Shown here one piece after another: positions 1 through 7,216 of a stretch of 64,000 nt of DNA (the first letter of the stretch is position 1; each line of letters begins with the position of its first letter). Source of the DNA: Gemmatimonadaceae bacterium (GTDB lineage Bacteria; Gemmatimonadota; Gemmatimonadetes; Gemmatimonadales; Gemmatimonadaceae); assembly GCA_016742275.1 (NCBI GenBank), contig JACVCD010000018.1:41639-105638 (forward strand), given 5' to 3'. The translations under genes and the position numbers were made by a program. Below the pieces are notes generated by a model. That model saw only the letters and a program-made list of their open reading frames with translations, was not told where the DNA came from and ran no database searches.

Positions 1-690
1 AATGAGACCGGACGCCGAAAAGATGCGCACCATCCAGCCATCGGCCGTGTAGCCGGGAATGGTCAGCGCACCCTCATTGAGTGACTTGTTCTCGTCGAAG
101 AGTTGCGTGAGGTCGATGTCGTTGACATGCCCCATGCCCTCACAGCGTGGGCACATGCCTCCGGTCACCGAGTAGGTCTTCTTCTCCGTCTTGCCGCCCG
201 CCTTCTCCACCGTCACCGCACCGACTGCGCGGAGCGACGGCACATTGAAGGAGTAGGCATTGGAACTGCCGATGTGTGGTTTAGCCAGACGACTGAACAA
301 CACCCGCAGCATGGCATTGGCATCGGTGGCCGTTCCCACCGTCGAGCGCGAGTTCGCACCCATGCGCTCCTGATCCACGATGATGGCCGTGGTCAGTCCT
401 TCGAGCACATCGACTTCTGGTCGCCCAAGCGACGGCATAAAGTTCTGCACAAAACTGCTGTACGTCTCGTTGATCAGTCGCTGCGATTCTGCGGCAATTG
501 TACCGAACACCAGCGATGACTTGCCCGAACCTGACACACCGGTAAAAACCGTGAGTCGACGCTTCGGCAATTCGATGCTGACATCCTTGAGATTGTTTTC
601 ACGTGCCCCCTGCACACGAATCCGATCGTGCTGATCGGCCGCGTGGTTACCATTTGCACCAGCCCCAGCGCTGGTCTTCTTGACACTCAT
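1..690 (-). CDS. UvrA-family excinuclease ATPase paralog (partial, 3' end outside window)
   Basis: This is the first 230 residues of a UvrA-like ABC ATPase; the frame stays open to the window edge. The N-terminal Walker A GVSGSGKSS lies at about residues 51-59, followed by the UvrA-typical stretch in which the protein reads GLTTAIIVDQERMG and NSRSTVGT. A CPRCEG zinc-type motif sits near residue 190. UvrA recognises damaged DNA in nucleotide excision repair; small stand-alone paralogs (UvrA2/DrrC type) are linked to drug tolerance. The ATG overlaps the stop of the upstream SRPBCC gene by 4 bp (ATGA), so it is the third gene of an ArsR-SRPBCC-UvrA operon. A regulator-led operon with no uvrB suggests a stress-induced paralog rather than housekeeping uvrA; this is inferred. 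Confidence 0.88.
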   Translation of the reverse strand, partial: MSVKKTSAGAGANGNHAADQHDRIRVQGARENNLKDVSIELPKRRLTVFTGVSGSGKSSLVFGTIAAESQRLINETYSSFVQNFMPSLGRPEVDVLEGLTTAIIVDQERMGANSRSTVGTATDANAMLRVLFSRLAKPHIGSSNAYSFNVPSLRAVGAVTVEKAGGKTEKKTYSVTGGMCPRCEGMGHVNDIDLTQLFDENKSLNEGALTIPGYTADGWMVRIFSASGLI

Positions 691-1127
691 GCGAGCGCCT
701 CCAGCACCTGCAGCAGCTTGCCGCCCATCATGTTCCAACCATAACGCGCGCCACCGAAGTTGCGCTTCTGGTCTGACTTGAAGCCCGACTGCACCAGCAT
801 CACACGCGTTCCTGTCTCGGTCGGCGAAAGATCGAAGCGAACCACCGTATCGATATCCCCGACCACCCATGTCCAGCTCAATGCCTTCTCATGTTCGATC
901 GCAATGAACTGACAGTTCACGATGCCGTCCCATCCTGGCTGCGGCGGCGCCGTGAATGTGAACTGCGCGCCCGCTTCCAGCTTGTGATTGATCACCGGCA
1001 ACAGCCACTCGCTCAAGAGCGCAGGCTCAGTGAGGGCACGCCACACCTTGGCTGGTGCATGCGGCAAATCAAACTCAAAGGCCAGTGCTTCGGATTGCGA
1101 TGAATCGGTGCGGTCGGTGATCGACAT
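687..1127 (-). CDS. SRPBCC-domain protein (AHSA1/START-like)
   Basis: A 146-residue SRPBCC (Bet v1-like) protein of the AHSA1 type. The family signature is visible as DLPHAPAKVWRALTEPALLSEW near the N-terminus and GWNMMGGKLLQVLE near the C-terminus; the fold makes a deep hydrophobic pocket for an unknown ligand. The chosen ATG overlaps the ArsR stop codon by one base (TGATG), and the gene's own stop overlaps the UvrA start (ATGA), so the three genes are translationally coupled. ArsR/SRPBCC pairs are common in bacteria, with the SRPBCC protein thought to bind the same small molecule or act downstream of it. The ligand is unknown. Confidence 0.88.
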   Translation of the reverse strand: MSITDRTDSSQSEALAFEFDLPHAPAKVWRALTEPALLSEWLLPVINHKLEAGAQFTFTAPPQPGWDGIVNCQFIAIEHEKALSWTWVVGDIDTVVRFDLSPTETGTRVMLVQSGFKSDQKRNFGGARYGWNMMGGKLLQVLEALA

Positions 1128-1453
1128 CAGTCCATCTTCTCCAGAAGGCGTTCGAGGCGGTCGATATGATCGACCCAGAATGCACGGTAGTGCGCGATCC
1201 AATCGATGAGTGGCTTCATCCCACGGGGCTCCACGCGATAGTAGACCATCCGTCCCTCGCGACGACCGCTCACCAATCCAGCATCCTTGAGCGTCGCCAG
1301 ATGCTGGGAAATGGCGGGCTGTGAGATGTCGAAGCGCGTCGTGAGATCCTTCACCGCCGCTTCACCACGGGTAAGGGATTCAAAGATGGCGCGGCGACTC
1401 GGATCGGCGAGCGCATGAAAAATTGCGTCCTGGGCGAGGGCGGAAGTTCGCAT
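1127..1453 (-). CDS. ArsR/SmtB-family winged-helix repressor
   Basis: A 108-residue ArsR-type transcriptional regulator. The winged-helix core runs from about residue 10 to 85: FHALADPSRRAIFESL, then the recognition helix FDISQPAISQHLATLKDAGLV and the wing GRREGRMVYYRVEP. No CxC or other obvious metal-thiolate pair is present, as in the ArsR subfamily paired with SRPBCC proteins. It heads the operon with the SRPBCC and UvrA-like genes and most likely represses it. The region just upstream, about 1454-1490 on the plus-strand numbering, is AT-rich (containing ataagtgttcacttat, a near-palindrome) and is a good candidate operator. Confidence 0.92.
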   Translation of the reverse strand: MRTSALAQDAIFHALADPSRRAIFESLTRGEAAVKDLTTRFDISQPAISQHLATLKDAGLVSGRREGRMVYYRVEPRGMKPLIDWIAHYRAFWVDHIDRLERLLEKMD

Positions 1454-1462
1454 GCCATACCA

Positions 1463-1480
1463 TAAGTGTTCACTTATTGA
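1463..1480. promoter_or_regulatory. Candidate ArsR operator: imperfect dyad ataagtgttcacttat
   Basis: The sequence ATAAGTGttCACTTAT forms an 8-bp inverted repeat around a short centre, located 10-25 bp upstream of the arsR-type start codon in an AT-rich patch within GC-rich surroundings. ArsR repressors bind such dyads over their own promoters. Assignment as operator is inferred from position and symmetry. Confidence 0.5.
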
Positions 1481-1505
1481 TTGTCAAACACAGCCATTGG
1501 AACGG

Positions 1506-2177
1506 CTAGCTGTTCCGTCGCACGATTTCATTGATCCAGATTGGGGCAAACGGAGATGTGCACCCCTTGGAGACCGGATAATCGCGGTACACGCCCAACT
1601 GCTCGCCGATCGCCAGTGCACGCGCCCGAAGTGTCGGATGCTTGATACCGATGTTGGCCAGGCACGAATTCATGGTCCACTGCGTGGCCGTATGGGCACT
1701 ACCCATTTCACGTTCTATACGATCGAGCAGCGCCGGCATATCGATACCATCGGGTTCTCTCGATACACGCCCCGACGTGAGCTGCCAGCCAGCACGCGCC
1801 GCCCACGGATGATCATCGGCCATCCACTGGACCCGCAGCGCTTCTTTGTCTGGATGCTCTTTCACGATGTACGAATTGAGCCACTCAGCGACCTGCGCCA
1901 CATCTGCTGAACGCACCAACCTGTCGAGTTCTGTGCTCGCAAGCCGCTGTGGCTTCATGAGCAGAATCGCCAACAACCGCGCATCGAGATTGCCGGTGTC
2001 CCAGAGCTCGAGCGCCAAGACATGACCATCCTTGATCTTCGCCGCGATCTTGCGAATGTCGCCCAGTTTGACACCGAACTGATTGCTGTTCGCGCCCAGG
2101 CGGATATTCTGGGCGCGAACCTTCTCATTGCCGAGTGCTTCGAGTTCTGAAAGCAACGCATCGCGCGTTGTGGCCAT
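1506..2177 (-). CDS. AlkD-like DNA alkylation repair protein (HEAT-like)
   Basis: A 223-residue all-helical protein matching the DNA alkylation repair (COG4912/AlkD-like) family: LGVKLGDIRKIAAKI-type N-terminal helix, then WMADDHPWAARAGWQL (around residues 117-132), where AlkD proteins carry the tryptophan and aspartate that cradle the alkylated base. The length is close to the family norm of 220-240. AlkD glycosylases remove positively charged N-alkyl bases without flipping them. The gene stands alone: it reads away from the ArsR operon promoter and is followed by a 52-bp gap. Whether this member is catalytically active cannot be judged from sequence alone. Confidence 0.8.
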   Translation of the reverse strand: MATTRDALLSELEALGNEKVRAQNIRLGANSNQFGVKLGDIRKIAAKIKDGHVLALELWDTGNLDARLLAILLMKPQRLASTELDRLVRSADVAQVAEWLNSYIVKEHPDKEALRVQWMADDHPWAARAGWQLTSGRVSREPDGIDMPALLDRIEREMGSAHTATQWTMNSCLANIGIKHPTLRARALAIGEQLGVYRDYPVSKGCTSPFAPIWINEIVRRNS

Positions 2178-2202
2178 GCATCACCTTTCGTCAGAGACAG
2201 CG

Positions 2203-2451
2203 TCAGTCTTCGGATTCAAGATCGGATTCAAGAATCGACACAGCTTCGCGCGCTTCGTCCAGTGCCTCCGTCGGCACATGCACTGTGACACCCTTGGCTG
2301 TGGCTCCCTGATATCCAGGGCCGAAGATGCCCACGCTATCGTTGTTGTCGCGCACGGCGGGAATCTCGGCGGCTTCCAACTGCGCAATCGCAAGATCCGC
2401 TTCGAATCCCGATGGGTAGGTGGCGAGTACGCTCCATCCACTGGCGTTCAT
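2203..2451 (-). CDS. DUF2007 putative signal-transducing protein
   Basis: An 82-residue DUF2007 domain protein. The pattern WSVLATYPSGFEADLAIAQLEAAEIPAVRDN is the family's ferredoxin-like strand-helix-strand start, with a short acidic C-terminal tail (ESDLESED). The start overlaps the stop of the upstream membrane-protein gene by 4 bp (ATGA), making it the last gene of a four-gene operon beginning with the M19 dipeptidase. DUF2007 proteins are thought to be related to PII-type regulators but no ligand is known. Confidence 0.85.
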   Translation of the reverse strand: MNASGWSVLATYPSGFEADLAIAQLEAAEIPAVRDNNDSVGIFGPGYQGATAKGVTVHVPTEALDEAREAVSILESDLESED

Positions 2452-2951
2452 GATCCGCTCCTGTCGAGTCGTTCAAGCATGCGTCGCGCCGTAAACACCA
2501 GCGGCAGCGTCACAAAAGGTATGTGTGCTACAATCTGCACCCACCACCGCGCACCACCAATGCGCGGTGGACGACCGGTGGCGAGCGGAATCACAACCAG
2601 CGACATAGCCAGCCAGATGAGTGGCCCATATGCGGTGGCAATAGCCAGTGCACCACCAGATGTTCGAACTGCATTTCGCAGCCTGGGAACAAATACGAGA
2701 GCCATCACGAAAACCGCAGACCATGTGAGTGCAACCGCCACATGGAGCGCCAAACCAACAACCACACCGGTATTTCCTTCGAATGTCGCACCACCCGGGA
2801 GCGCTGAAGCCACACCTCGCCAAAGCGCACTGAATGATGTGCCGTAAGCCAGAATGCTGAGCAGTGACGCACAGATCCCATCCCACACAGCGGTCACAAT
2901 CCACACGGGAACCAGTACCCGCCGGATGTCGACAGTTGCATCCGCGCTCAT
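2448..2951 (-). CDS. Four-TM hypothetical membrane protein
   Basis: A 167-residue integral membrane protein with four predicted hydrophobic helices, roughly at residues 14-38, 60-86, 100-125 and 135-155. No known domain was recognised; the pattern resembles small uncharacterised membrane proteins of Gemmatimonadota-type genomes. I chose the ATG whose first bases overlap the upstream DUF4180 stop (ATGA) over an upstream in-frame ATG, because the neighbouring junctions in this operon use the same overlap. It sits third of four genes after the dipeptidase and DUF4180 genes. Confidence 0.75.
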   Translation of the reverse strand: MSADATVDIRRVLVPVWIVTAVWDGICASLLSILAYGTSFSALWRGVASALPGGATFEGNTGVVVGLALHVAVALTWSAVFVMALVFVPRLRNAVRTSGGALAIATAYGPLIWLAMSLVVIPLATGRPPRIGGARWWVQIVAHIPFVTLPLVFTARRMLERLDRSGS

Positions 2952-3313
2952 GCGGTTAACCACGCCACGGCGTCCTCCCGCGTTTCGAACATGCGAAACG
3001 CACCATCCCGTCGCTCGGCGGCCATCAACTCACTGTAACGCTGACTCCCAGTCGCTCCAGCCCCAGTGTCCACCACCGCCACCTGAATGTCGTAGTTGCG
3101 AAGCTTCTGCAGAAACTCGCCGGCCTGCTTCGAGCTCACATCGAAGAACGCAGAGGGCAGATTCTCCGCATACAACAGCACCGCGTGCGTAGGTACGGCG
3201 AAGCATTCCTCCAGCACCATGATGACATCATTGCCGGTATGCAGCAGCGTCTCGCCAGGTGGTCCTTCGATAAAAGGGTTCTCTCCGACTGTTCCGACGG
3301 TAAAGGCGCTCAT
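2948..3313 (-). CDS. DUF4180 domain protein
   Basis: A 121-residue protein matching DUF4180 (STAS-like fold): the segment AVLLYAENLPSAFFDVSS, followed by QAGEFLQKLRNYDIQVAVV and a C-terminal FETREDAVAWL helix, is the family hallmark. The selected ATG overlaps the dipeptidase stop codon (ATGA); a second ATG two codons upstream is possible. DUF4180 proteins are small and cytoplasmic with unknown function. In this operon it follows a Tat-exported dipeptidase and precedes a membrane protein, which gives no clear functional hint. Confidence 0.85.
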   Translation of the reverse strand: MSAFTVGTVGENPFIEGPPGETLLHTGNDVIMVLEECFAVPTHAVLLYAENLPSAFFDVSSKQAGEFLQKLRNYDIQVAVVDTGAGATGSQRYSELMAAERRDGAFRMFETREDAVAWLTA

Positions 3314-4494
3314 TTCCACACCTCTGACAGGACGCGCGAAAAACTCCCGCCGAGCAACAGGCGGATATTGGCGTCGGAGTGTTTGCGCTGCACCATAGCT
3401 TCCACAAGATCGAAGACGCGCTTGGGATGATTCAATCCGTCTACGTGCGCCATACCATCAGCGGCAAAGTACGCGCCGTAGCGATCGAAGTTTGGCTGTG
3501 CCGTGAGATTGGGCTGACCGGTAGCCGGCATGCCGTTGGACAGACCGATCATGTCCAGATCTGATCCGATGCCCACGTGATCGGCTCCAATGAGCTTGTA
3601 GAGATACTCCACATGATCGACCACATGCTGCACCGTGACCGGTGGCGCCGGACGGATCATGAACCGGATCATGGCAATGCCCACCACACCGCCTTTGGCT
3701 GCCAGTTTGGTCAGCGCTTCGTCGGTCTTGCATCGCGTGCAACTGGGCAATAGCGCACGACTCGACGCATGCGAAAAAATGGGCGGACGTGTCGCGGCCG
3801 CGAGCGCATCGAGTGTGGTTTGATCCGCGCAATGCGACAGATCCACCACCATACCCACCTGCTCCATACGCGCCACGATCTCGTGCCCAAACGCCGACAG
3901 TCCACCATCGCGGTGTTCGAGAAATCCGGCGCCGATACGACTCTGCGAATTGTACGTAAGCTGAGAGACGCGCTGCCCGAGACTATAGAACGTGTTTACA
4001 TCAGCCGCAGTGCGAAAATGGTCCGAGATCTGCGCCGTCAGCATGACACCGACCTTGCCGGACGCTTTAACTGTCCTGAGATCGCTCGCGTCATCAATGC
4101 GCGTAAACCACTGACTGTTGGACGCGATGAATCCGTTCCACTGCGCATAGAACCGCATGGCATCATCGTAGTTGCCAGGCCCGCTACCGAGTGCGAGCCC
4201 ATTGACACCCGAATCCCGGAACATCGCAAAGTCTTCGGCCGTGAAGGTCCGCGGATCGCGCAGCCATTTCTGCCCGAGCGGACCAGTGGGTCTCCGGAAG
4301 TCATCGAACGCAAACTGGCACAGCATGTCGATGACCGTCGACTCTCGCATCAGCGCAATCGTGCGCGCCGAGTACTCGGTGCGAGACTGCGCAAACAGCC
4401 GGTAGCGGCCACGCAATACAGCAGGCGCCGCAACCACTCCTGCCGCTGCGGCAGCGGCACCGGTGAGGGTGCGAAGGGCGGTCCGACGATCCAT
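3310..4494 (-). CDS. Tat-exported M19-family (membrane) dipeptidase
   Basis: A 394-residue peptidase M19 family protein. A twin-arginine signal (MDRRTALRTLTGAAAAAAG) spans roughly residues 1-35. The amidohydrolase-type barrel shows the family landmarks DLSH (metal-binding His), IFSHASSRAL (second His), GIGSDLD (Asp near the C-terminal third) and a GGSFSRVLSEVW ending close to the usual GGNxLRV. The N-terminal metal motif HxD of renal dipeptidase is altered: the sequence reads VIDMLCQFAF instead of an obvious DGHND. Members hydrolyse dipeptides, including D-amino-acid ones, in the periplasm. It leads a four-gene operon with 4-bp overlaps. The missing HxD makes activity on classic substrates uncertain. 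Confidence 0.88.
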   Translation of the reverse strand: MDRRTALRTLTGAAAAAAGVVAAPAVLRGRYRLFAQSRTEYSARTIALMRESTVIDMLCQFAFDDFRRPTGPLGQKWLRDPRTFTAEDFAMFRDSGVNGLALGSGPGNYDDAMRFYAQWNGFIASNSQWFTRIDDASDLRTVKASGKVGVMLTAQISDHFRTAADVNTFYSLGQRVSQLTYNSQSRIGAGFLEHRDGGLSAFGHEIVARMEQVGMVVDLSHCADQTTLDALAAATRPPIFSHASSRALLPSCTRCKTDEALTKLAAKGGVVGIAMIRFMIRPAPPVTVQHVVDHVEYLYKLIGADHVGIGSDLDMIGLSNGMPATGQPNLTAQPNFDRYGAYFAADGMAHVDGLNHPKRVFDLVEAMVQRKHSDANIRLLLGGSFSRVLSEVWK

Positions 4495-4631
4495 CGTGTT
4501 TGTCCCGGGTCGAGGAGAATCTCAACGGCTACACGGAGAGTTTGCTCGCCGCCCCATCACTTCGCCAGCACGTATGGCGATAGCCTGAGCAGAACGTAGG
4601 ATTGTGGAATCCCCTCCTCCACAGAGGCACC

Positions 4632-5138
4632 ATGCTTGCCCCGCCATTTCGCGCTGCCCTGCTGCCGTCGCTTGTCCTCAGCGCCTCTTTCTTCTCTGCG
4701 CCTCTGCGTGCGCAGTTGAACCAGCCGGCCGCCCAAACTCAAAGCAGCAATCCGCGCTACGGCCGATGGCTCCTCAAGTCCGACGCACCCGCACCCCAAA
4801 GCAACATCATGACCTACGAGCCATGGGGCGCGAATGGAATGAAAGTGAGCATTCAGGCTGTGAATGCACGAGGAGATACAACACGCTGGTGGTATACCAC
4901 GAACTTCGATGGCCAGGACATGCCCGTGACGGGAAATGCCTCTCAGTCACATGCGGCCGTTCGGCAAATTTCGCCATTCGTAAACGAGATCGTAAACAAG
5001 CAGAATGGCCGGGTGACTCAACGTCTTACCAATGTGCTGTCGCCAGATCACAGTACGATTGCCGTGATCTACATGCGGGAGGACGCGGGCGGGAAAACGA
5101 CCGGCGTGACATTTGCGACATACGTTCGCATGCCGTAG
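4632..5138 (+). CDS. Hypothetical secreted protein
   Basis: A 168-residue protein with a clear Sec signal peptide (MLAPPFRAALLPSLVLSASF, cleavage probably after LRAQ near residue 28). The mature part contains no motif I recognise; it alternates polar strands (MKVSIQAVNARGDTTRWWYT, TVIYMRED-type segments), suggesting a small beta-rich periplasmic domain. It is transcribed divergently from the M19 dipeptidase across a 137-bp gap. Several Gemmatimonadota and Acidobacteria genomes carry comparable short exported proteins of unknown role; that comparison is from memory. Confidence 0.7.
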   Translation: MLAPPFRAALLPSLVLSASFFSAPLRAQLNQPAAQTQSSNPRYGRWLLKSDAPAPQSNIMTYEPWGANGMKVSIQAVNARGDTTRWWYTTNFDGQDMPVTGNASQSHAAVRQISPFVNEIVNKQNGRVTQRLTNVLSPDHSTIAVIYMREDAGGKTTGVTFATYVRMP

Positions 5139-5262
5139 TCATTTTGCCCCTCTACCAATTCCGGCATAGAAAAAGACTCCCCAGCATGTGAATGTCCGGC
5201 AGCCCTCGCGATTCGTACCGTGATATCTCACCCGAGAACTCACGCCTTGCGACGGAGCAGCC

Positions 5263-6108
5263 ATGACACACACCGATCAGCACACCTCGAGTAGCATCAT
5301 CACCATGCGTGACGGTACCCAGATCTACTACAAGGATTGGGGCGCTGGTCAGCCGGTTGTGTTCTGCCATGGATGGCCGCTCAACTCGGACAGTTGGGAA
5401 GCGCAAATGCTGTACGTTGCCAGCAACGGCTTCCGCGCCATTGCGCATGATCGCCGCGGCCACGGGCGTTCGTCGCAGCCATGGGATGGCAATGAGATGG
5501 ATACCTACGCCGATGATCTGGCCCAGGTACTCGAAACACTTGATGTCCAGAATGCCGTACTGGTCGGCTTTTCCACTGGCGGCGGTGAAGTCGCACGCTA
5601 CATCGGCCGGCATGGCACATCACGTGTGGCCAAAGCCGTGCTCGTCGGCGCCGTTCCGCCGCTCATGCTTCAGACGCCGGAAAATCCAGGTGGTCTGCCG
5701 CGCTCCGTATTCGATGGCATTCGTCAGGGAGTCATCGCCGATCGCTCGCAGTTCTATCAGGATGTAAGCGCCGCATTTTATGGCGCGAATCGTGCAGAGT
5801 CTCGCGCTACCCAGGGCATGCGCGACGCGTTCTGGCTGCAGGGTATGCAATCCGGCCACAAGGCACAGCTCGATTGCATCAAGGCGTTTTCGGAAACCGA
5901 TTTCACCGAAGACCTCAAGCGTTTCGACATCCCGACGCTGATCATTCACGGCGACGATGATCAGATCGTTCCCATTGGTGCGGCCGCGCGTCGTTCGGTC
6001 GAACTGGTGAAGAACGCGACGCTCAAGGTGTATCCTGGCGCACCGCATGGCATCACCGACACGCACAAGGAGGAACTGTGCAAGGATCTTCTCGCATTCC
6101 TGCGCTGA
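5263..6108 (+). CDS. Alpha/beta hydrolase, cofactor-free chloroperoxidase/arylesterase type
   Basis: A 281-residue alpha/beta hydrolase close to non-heme chloroperoxidases. The nucleophile elbow GFSTGGGE puts Ser104 in place; the acid is in HGDDDQIVP (about Asp233) and the histidine in PGAPHGI (His262). The oxyanion segment [12 protein letters not shown] and the [12 protein letters not shown] stretch are typical of this subfamily. These enzymes hydrolyse small esters and can form peracids from acetate and hydrogen peroxide. There is no signal peptide. The next gene, a peroxiredoxin-DsbA fusion, begins 10 bp downstream, so a joint role in peroxide or oxidative metabolism is plausible. Confidence 0.93.
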   Translation: MTHTDQHTSSSIITMRDGTQIYYKDWGAGQPVVFCHGWPLNSDSWEAQMLYVASNGFRAIAHDRRGHGRSSQPWDGNEMDTYADDLAQVLETLDVQNAVLVGFSTGGGEVARYIGRHGTSRVAKAVLVGAVPPLMLQTPENPGGLPRSVFDGIRQGVIADRSQFYQDVSAAFYGANRAESRATQGMRDAFWLQGMQSGHKAQLDCIKAFSETDFTEDLKRFDIPTLIIHGDDDQIVPIGAAARRSVELVKNATLKVYPGAPHGITDTHKEELCKDLLAFLR

Positions 6109-6118
6109 GCCCCGTTCG

Positions 6119-7150
6119 ATGAAAGCGCTTACGATAGGCACTCTGGCGCCGGCATTTACACTGCCGGCGTCGGGAGACCCCGACACACGTTCCTTTACAT
6201 CGTTATCAAAGTTCCGGGGACGTCCGGTGGTCCTGGCGTTCTATCCCGCAGATTGGAGTCCTGTGTGCGGAGATCAGGTCGCGCTCTACAATCAGATTCT
6301 TCCAGAGTTCGAACGCCATGGAGCAACACTGCTCGGCATCTCCGTCGACGGTCCATTCTGTCATCAGGCGTTCGCCAACGATCGGAATCTGCGCTACCCG
6401 TTGCTTGCTGATTTCGAGCCCAAGGGTCGAGTGGCGCGCGACTACGGCGTCTATCGCGAAGAAGACGGCACTACTGAGCGTGCGCTGTTCGTGATCGATG
6501 CCGATGGCATCATTCGGTGGAGCTATGTCTCGCCGATCGATGTAAACCCTGGAGCGGACGGCATCTTGCGCGCACTGGAAGATCTTCGCGGATCCACTCG
6601 CGCCGACCACTCGCACAGCGCGTACGAACGGTCGTCCACGGCAGCCGTTTCTCTCATCGAGTACGGCGACTACGAGTGCCCCCATTGCCGACGCGCATTC
6701 CCGGTTGTGCAGCGCCTTCGCTCACACTTTGGTCGCCGGCTGCAGTTCGAGTTTCGTAACTTCCCGTTGTCTGAAATTCATCCGCATGCCTTACATGCCG
6801 CGGAAGCTGCCGTCAGCGTACTGTCTCATGCAGGACCTGAGGAATTCGAAGCCATGCAACGCGCCATCTTTTCACACCAGCGTGATGGTGCCAATGCGCT
6901 CGACGATATCCATCTCGCGCGCTACGCGGCCGAGAGCGGTGCCGACGCAGCGCAGGTGACAACAGATCTGCTGGCCGGAACATTCTCTCTGGCCGTCCAG
7001 GAAGACTTCCTCGAAGGTGTGCGCATGGGCGTCAACGGCACACCAACATTCTTTATCGACGGTGTACGCTTTGATGGTGACTGGCGCGATCTCGACGCAT
7101 TCATCGCGGCAATTGAGCAGGCTGAAGCAAGCAGACAGACCGCAGACTGA
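6119..7150 (+). CDS. Peroxiredoxin-DsbA thioredoxin-fold fusion protein
   Basis: A 343-residue protein with two thioredoxin-fold modules. Residues 1-155 are an AhpC/TSA peroxiredoxin with the peroxidatic motif P43-xxx-S47-xx-C50 (YPADWSPVC) and a possible resolving cysteine at Cys81. Residues 172-340 are a DsbA/FrnE-type module with CPHC at 187-190 and the cis-proline motif NGTPTFFIDG near residue 312. No signal peptide is visible, so both act in the cytoplasm. The DsbA half could reduce the peroxiredoxin half, making a self-contained peroxidase; this is inferred from the fusion. It probably forms an operon with the chloroperoxidase-like hydrolase 10 bp upstream. Confidence 0.9.
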   Translation: MKALTIGTLAPAFTLPASGDPDTRSFTSLSKFRGRPVVLAFYPADWSPVCGDQVALYNQILPEFERHGATLLGISVDGPFCHQAFANDRNLRYPLLADFEPKGRVARDYGVYREEDGTTERALFVIDADGIIRWSYVSPIDVNPGADGILRALEDLRGSTRADHSHSAYERSSTAAVSLIEYGDYECPHCRRAFPVVQRLRSHFGRRLQFEFRNFPLSEIHPHALHAAEAAVSVLSHAGPEEFEAMQRAIFSHQRDGANALDDIHLARYAAESGADAAQVTTDLLAGTFSLAVQEDFLEGVRMGVNGTPTFFIDGVRFDGDWRDLDAFIAAIEQAEASRQTAD

Positions 7151-7179
7151 GAAACATGCGATTGACCCATTAGGTGGTT

Positions 7180-7216
7180 CTCAGTCTGCCGGTCACCCGT
7201 CTGCAGGCAGACTGAG
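7180..7216. terminator. Hairpin between convergent genes
   Basis: A perfect 11-bp stem, CTCAGTCTGCC with GGCAGACTGAG, around a 15-base loop. It lies after the peroxiredoxin-DsbA stop and overlaps the last codons of the convergent sensor kinase. It could terminate both transcripts, although no strong T tract follows on either strand. Confidence 0.6.
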
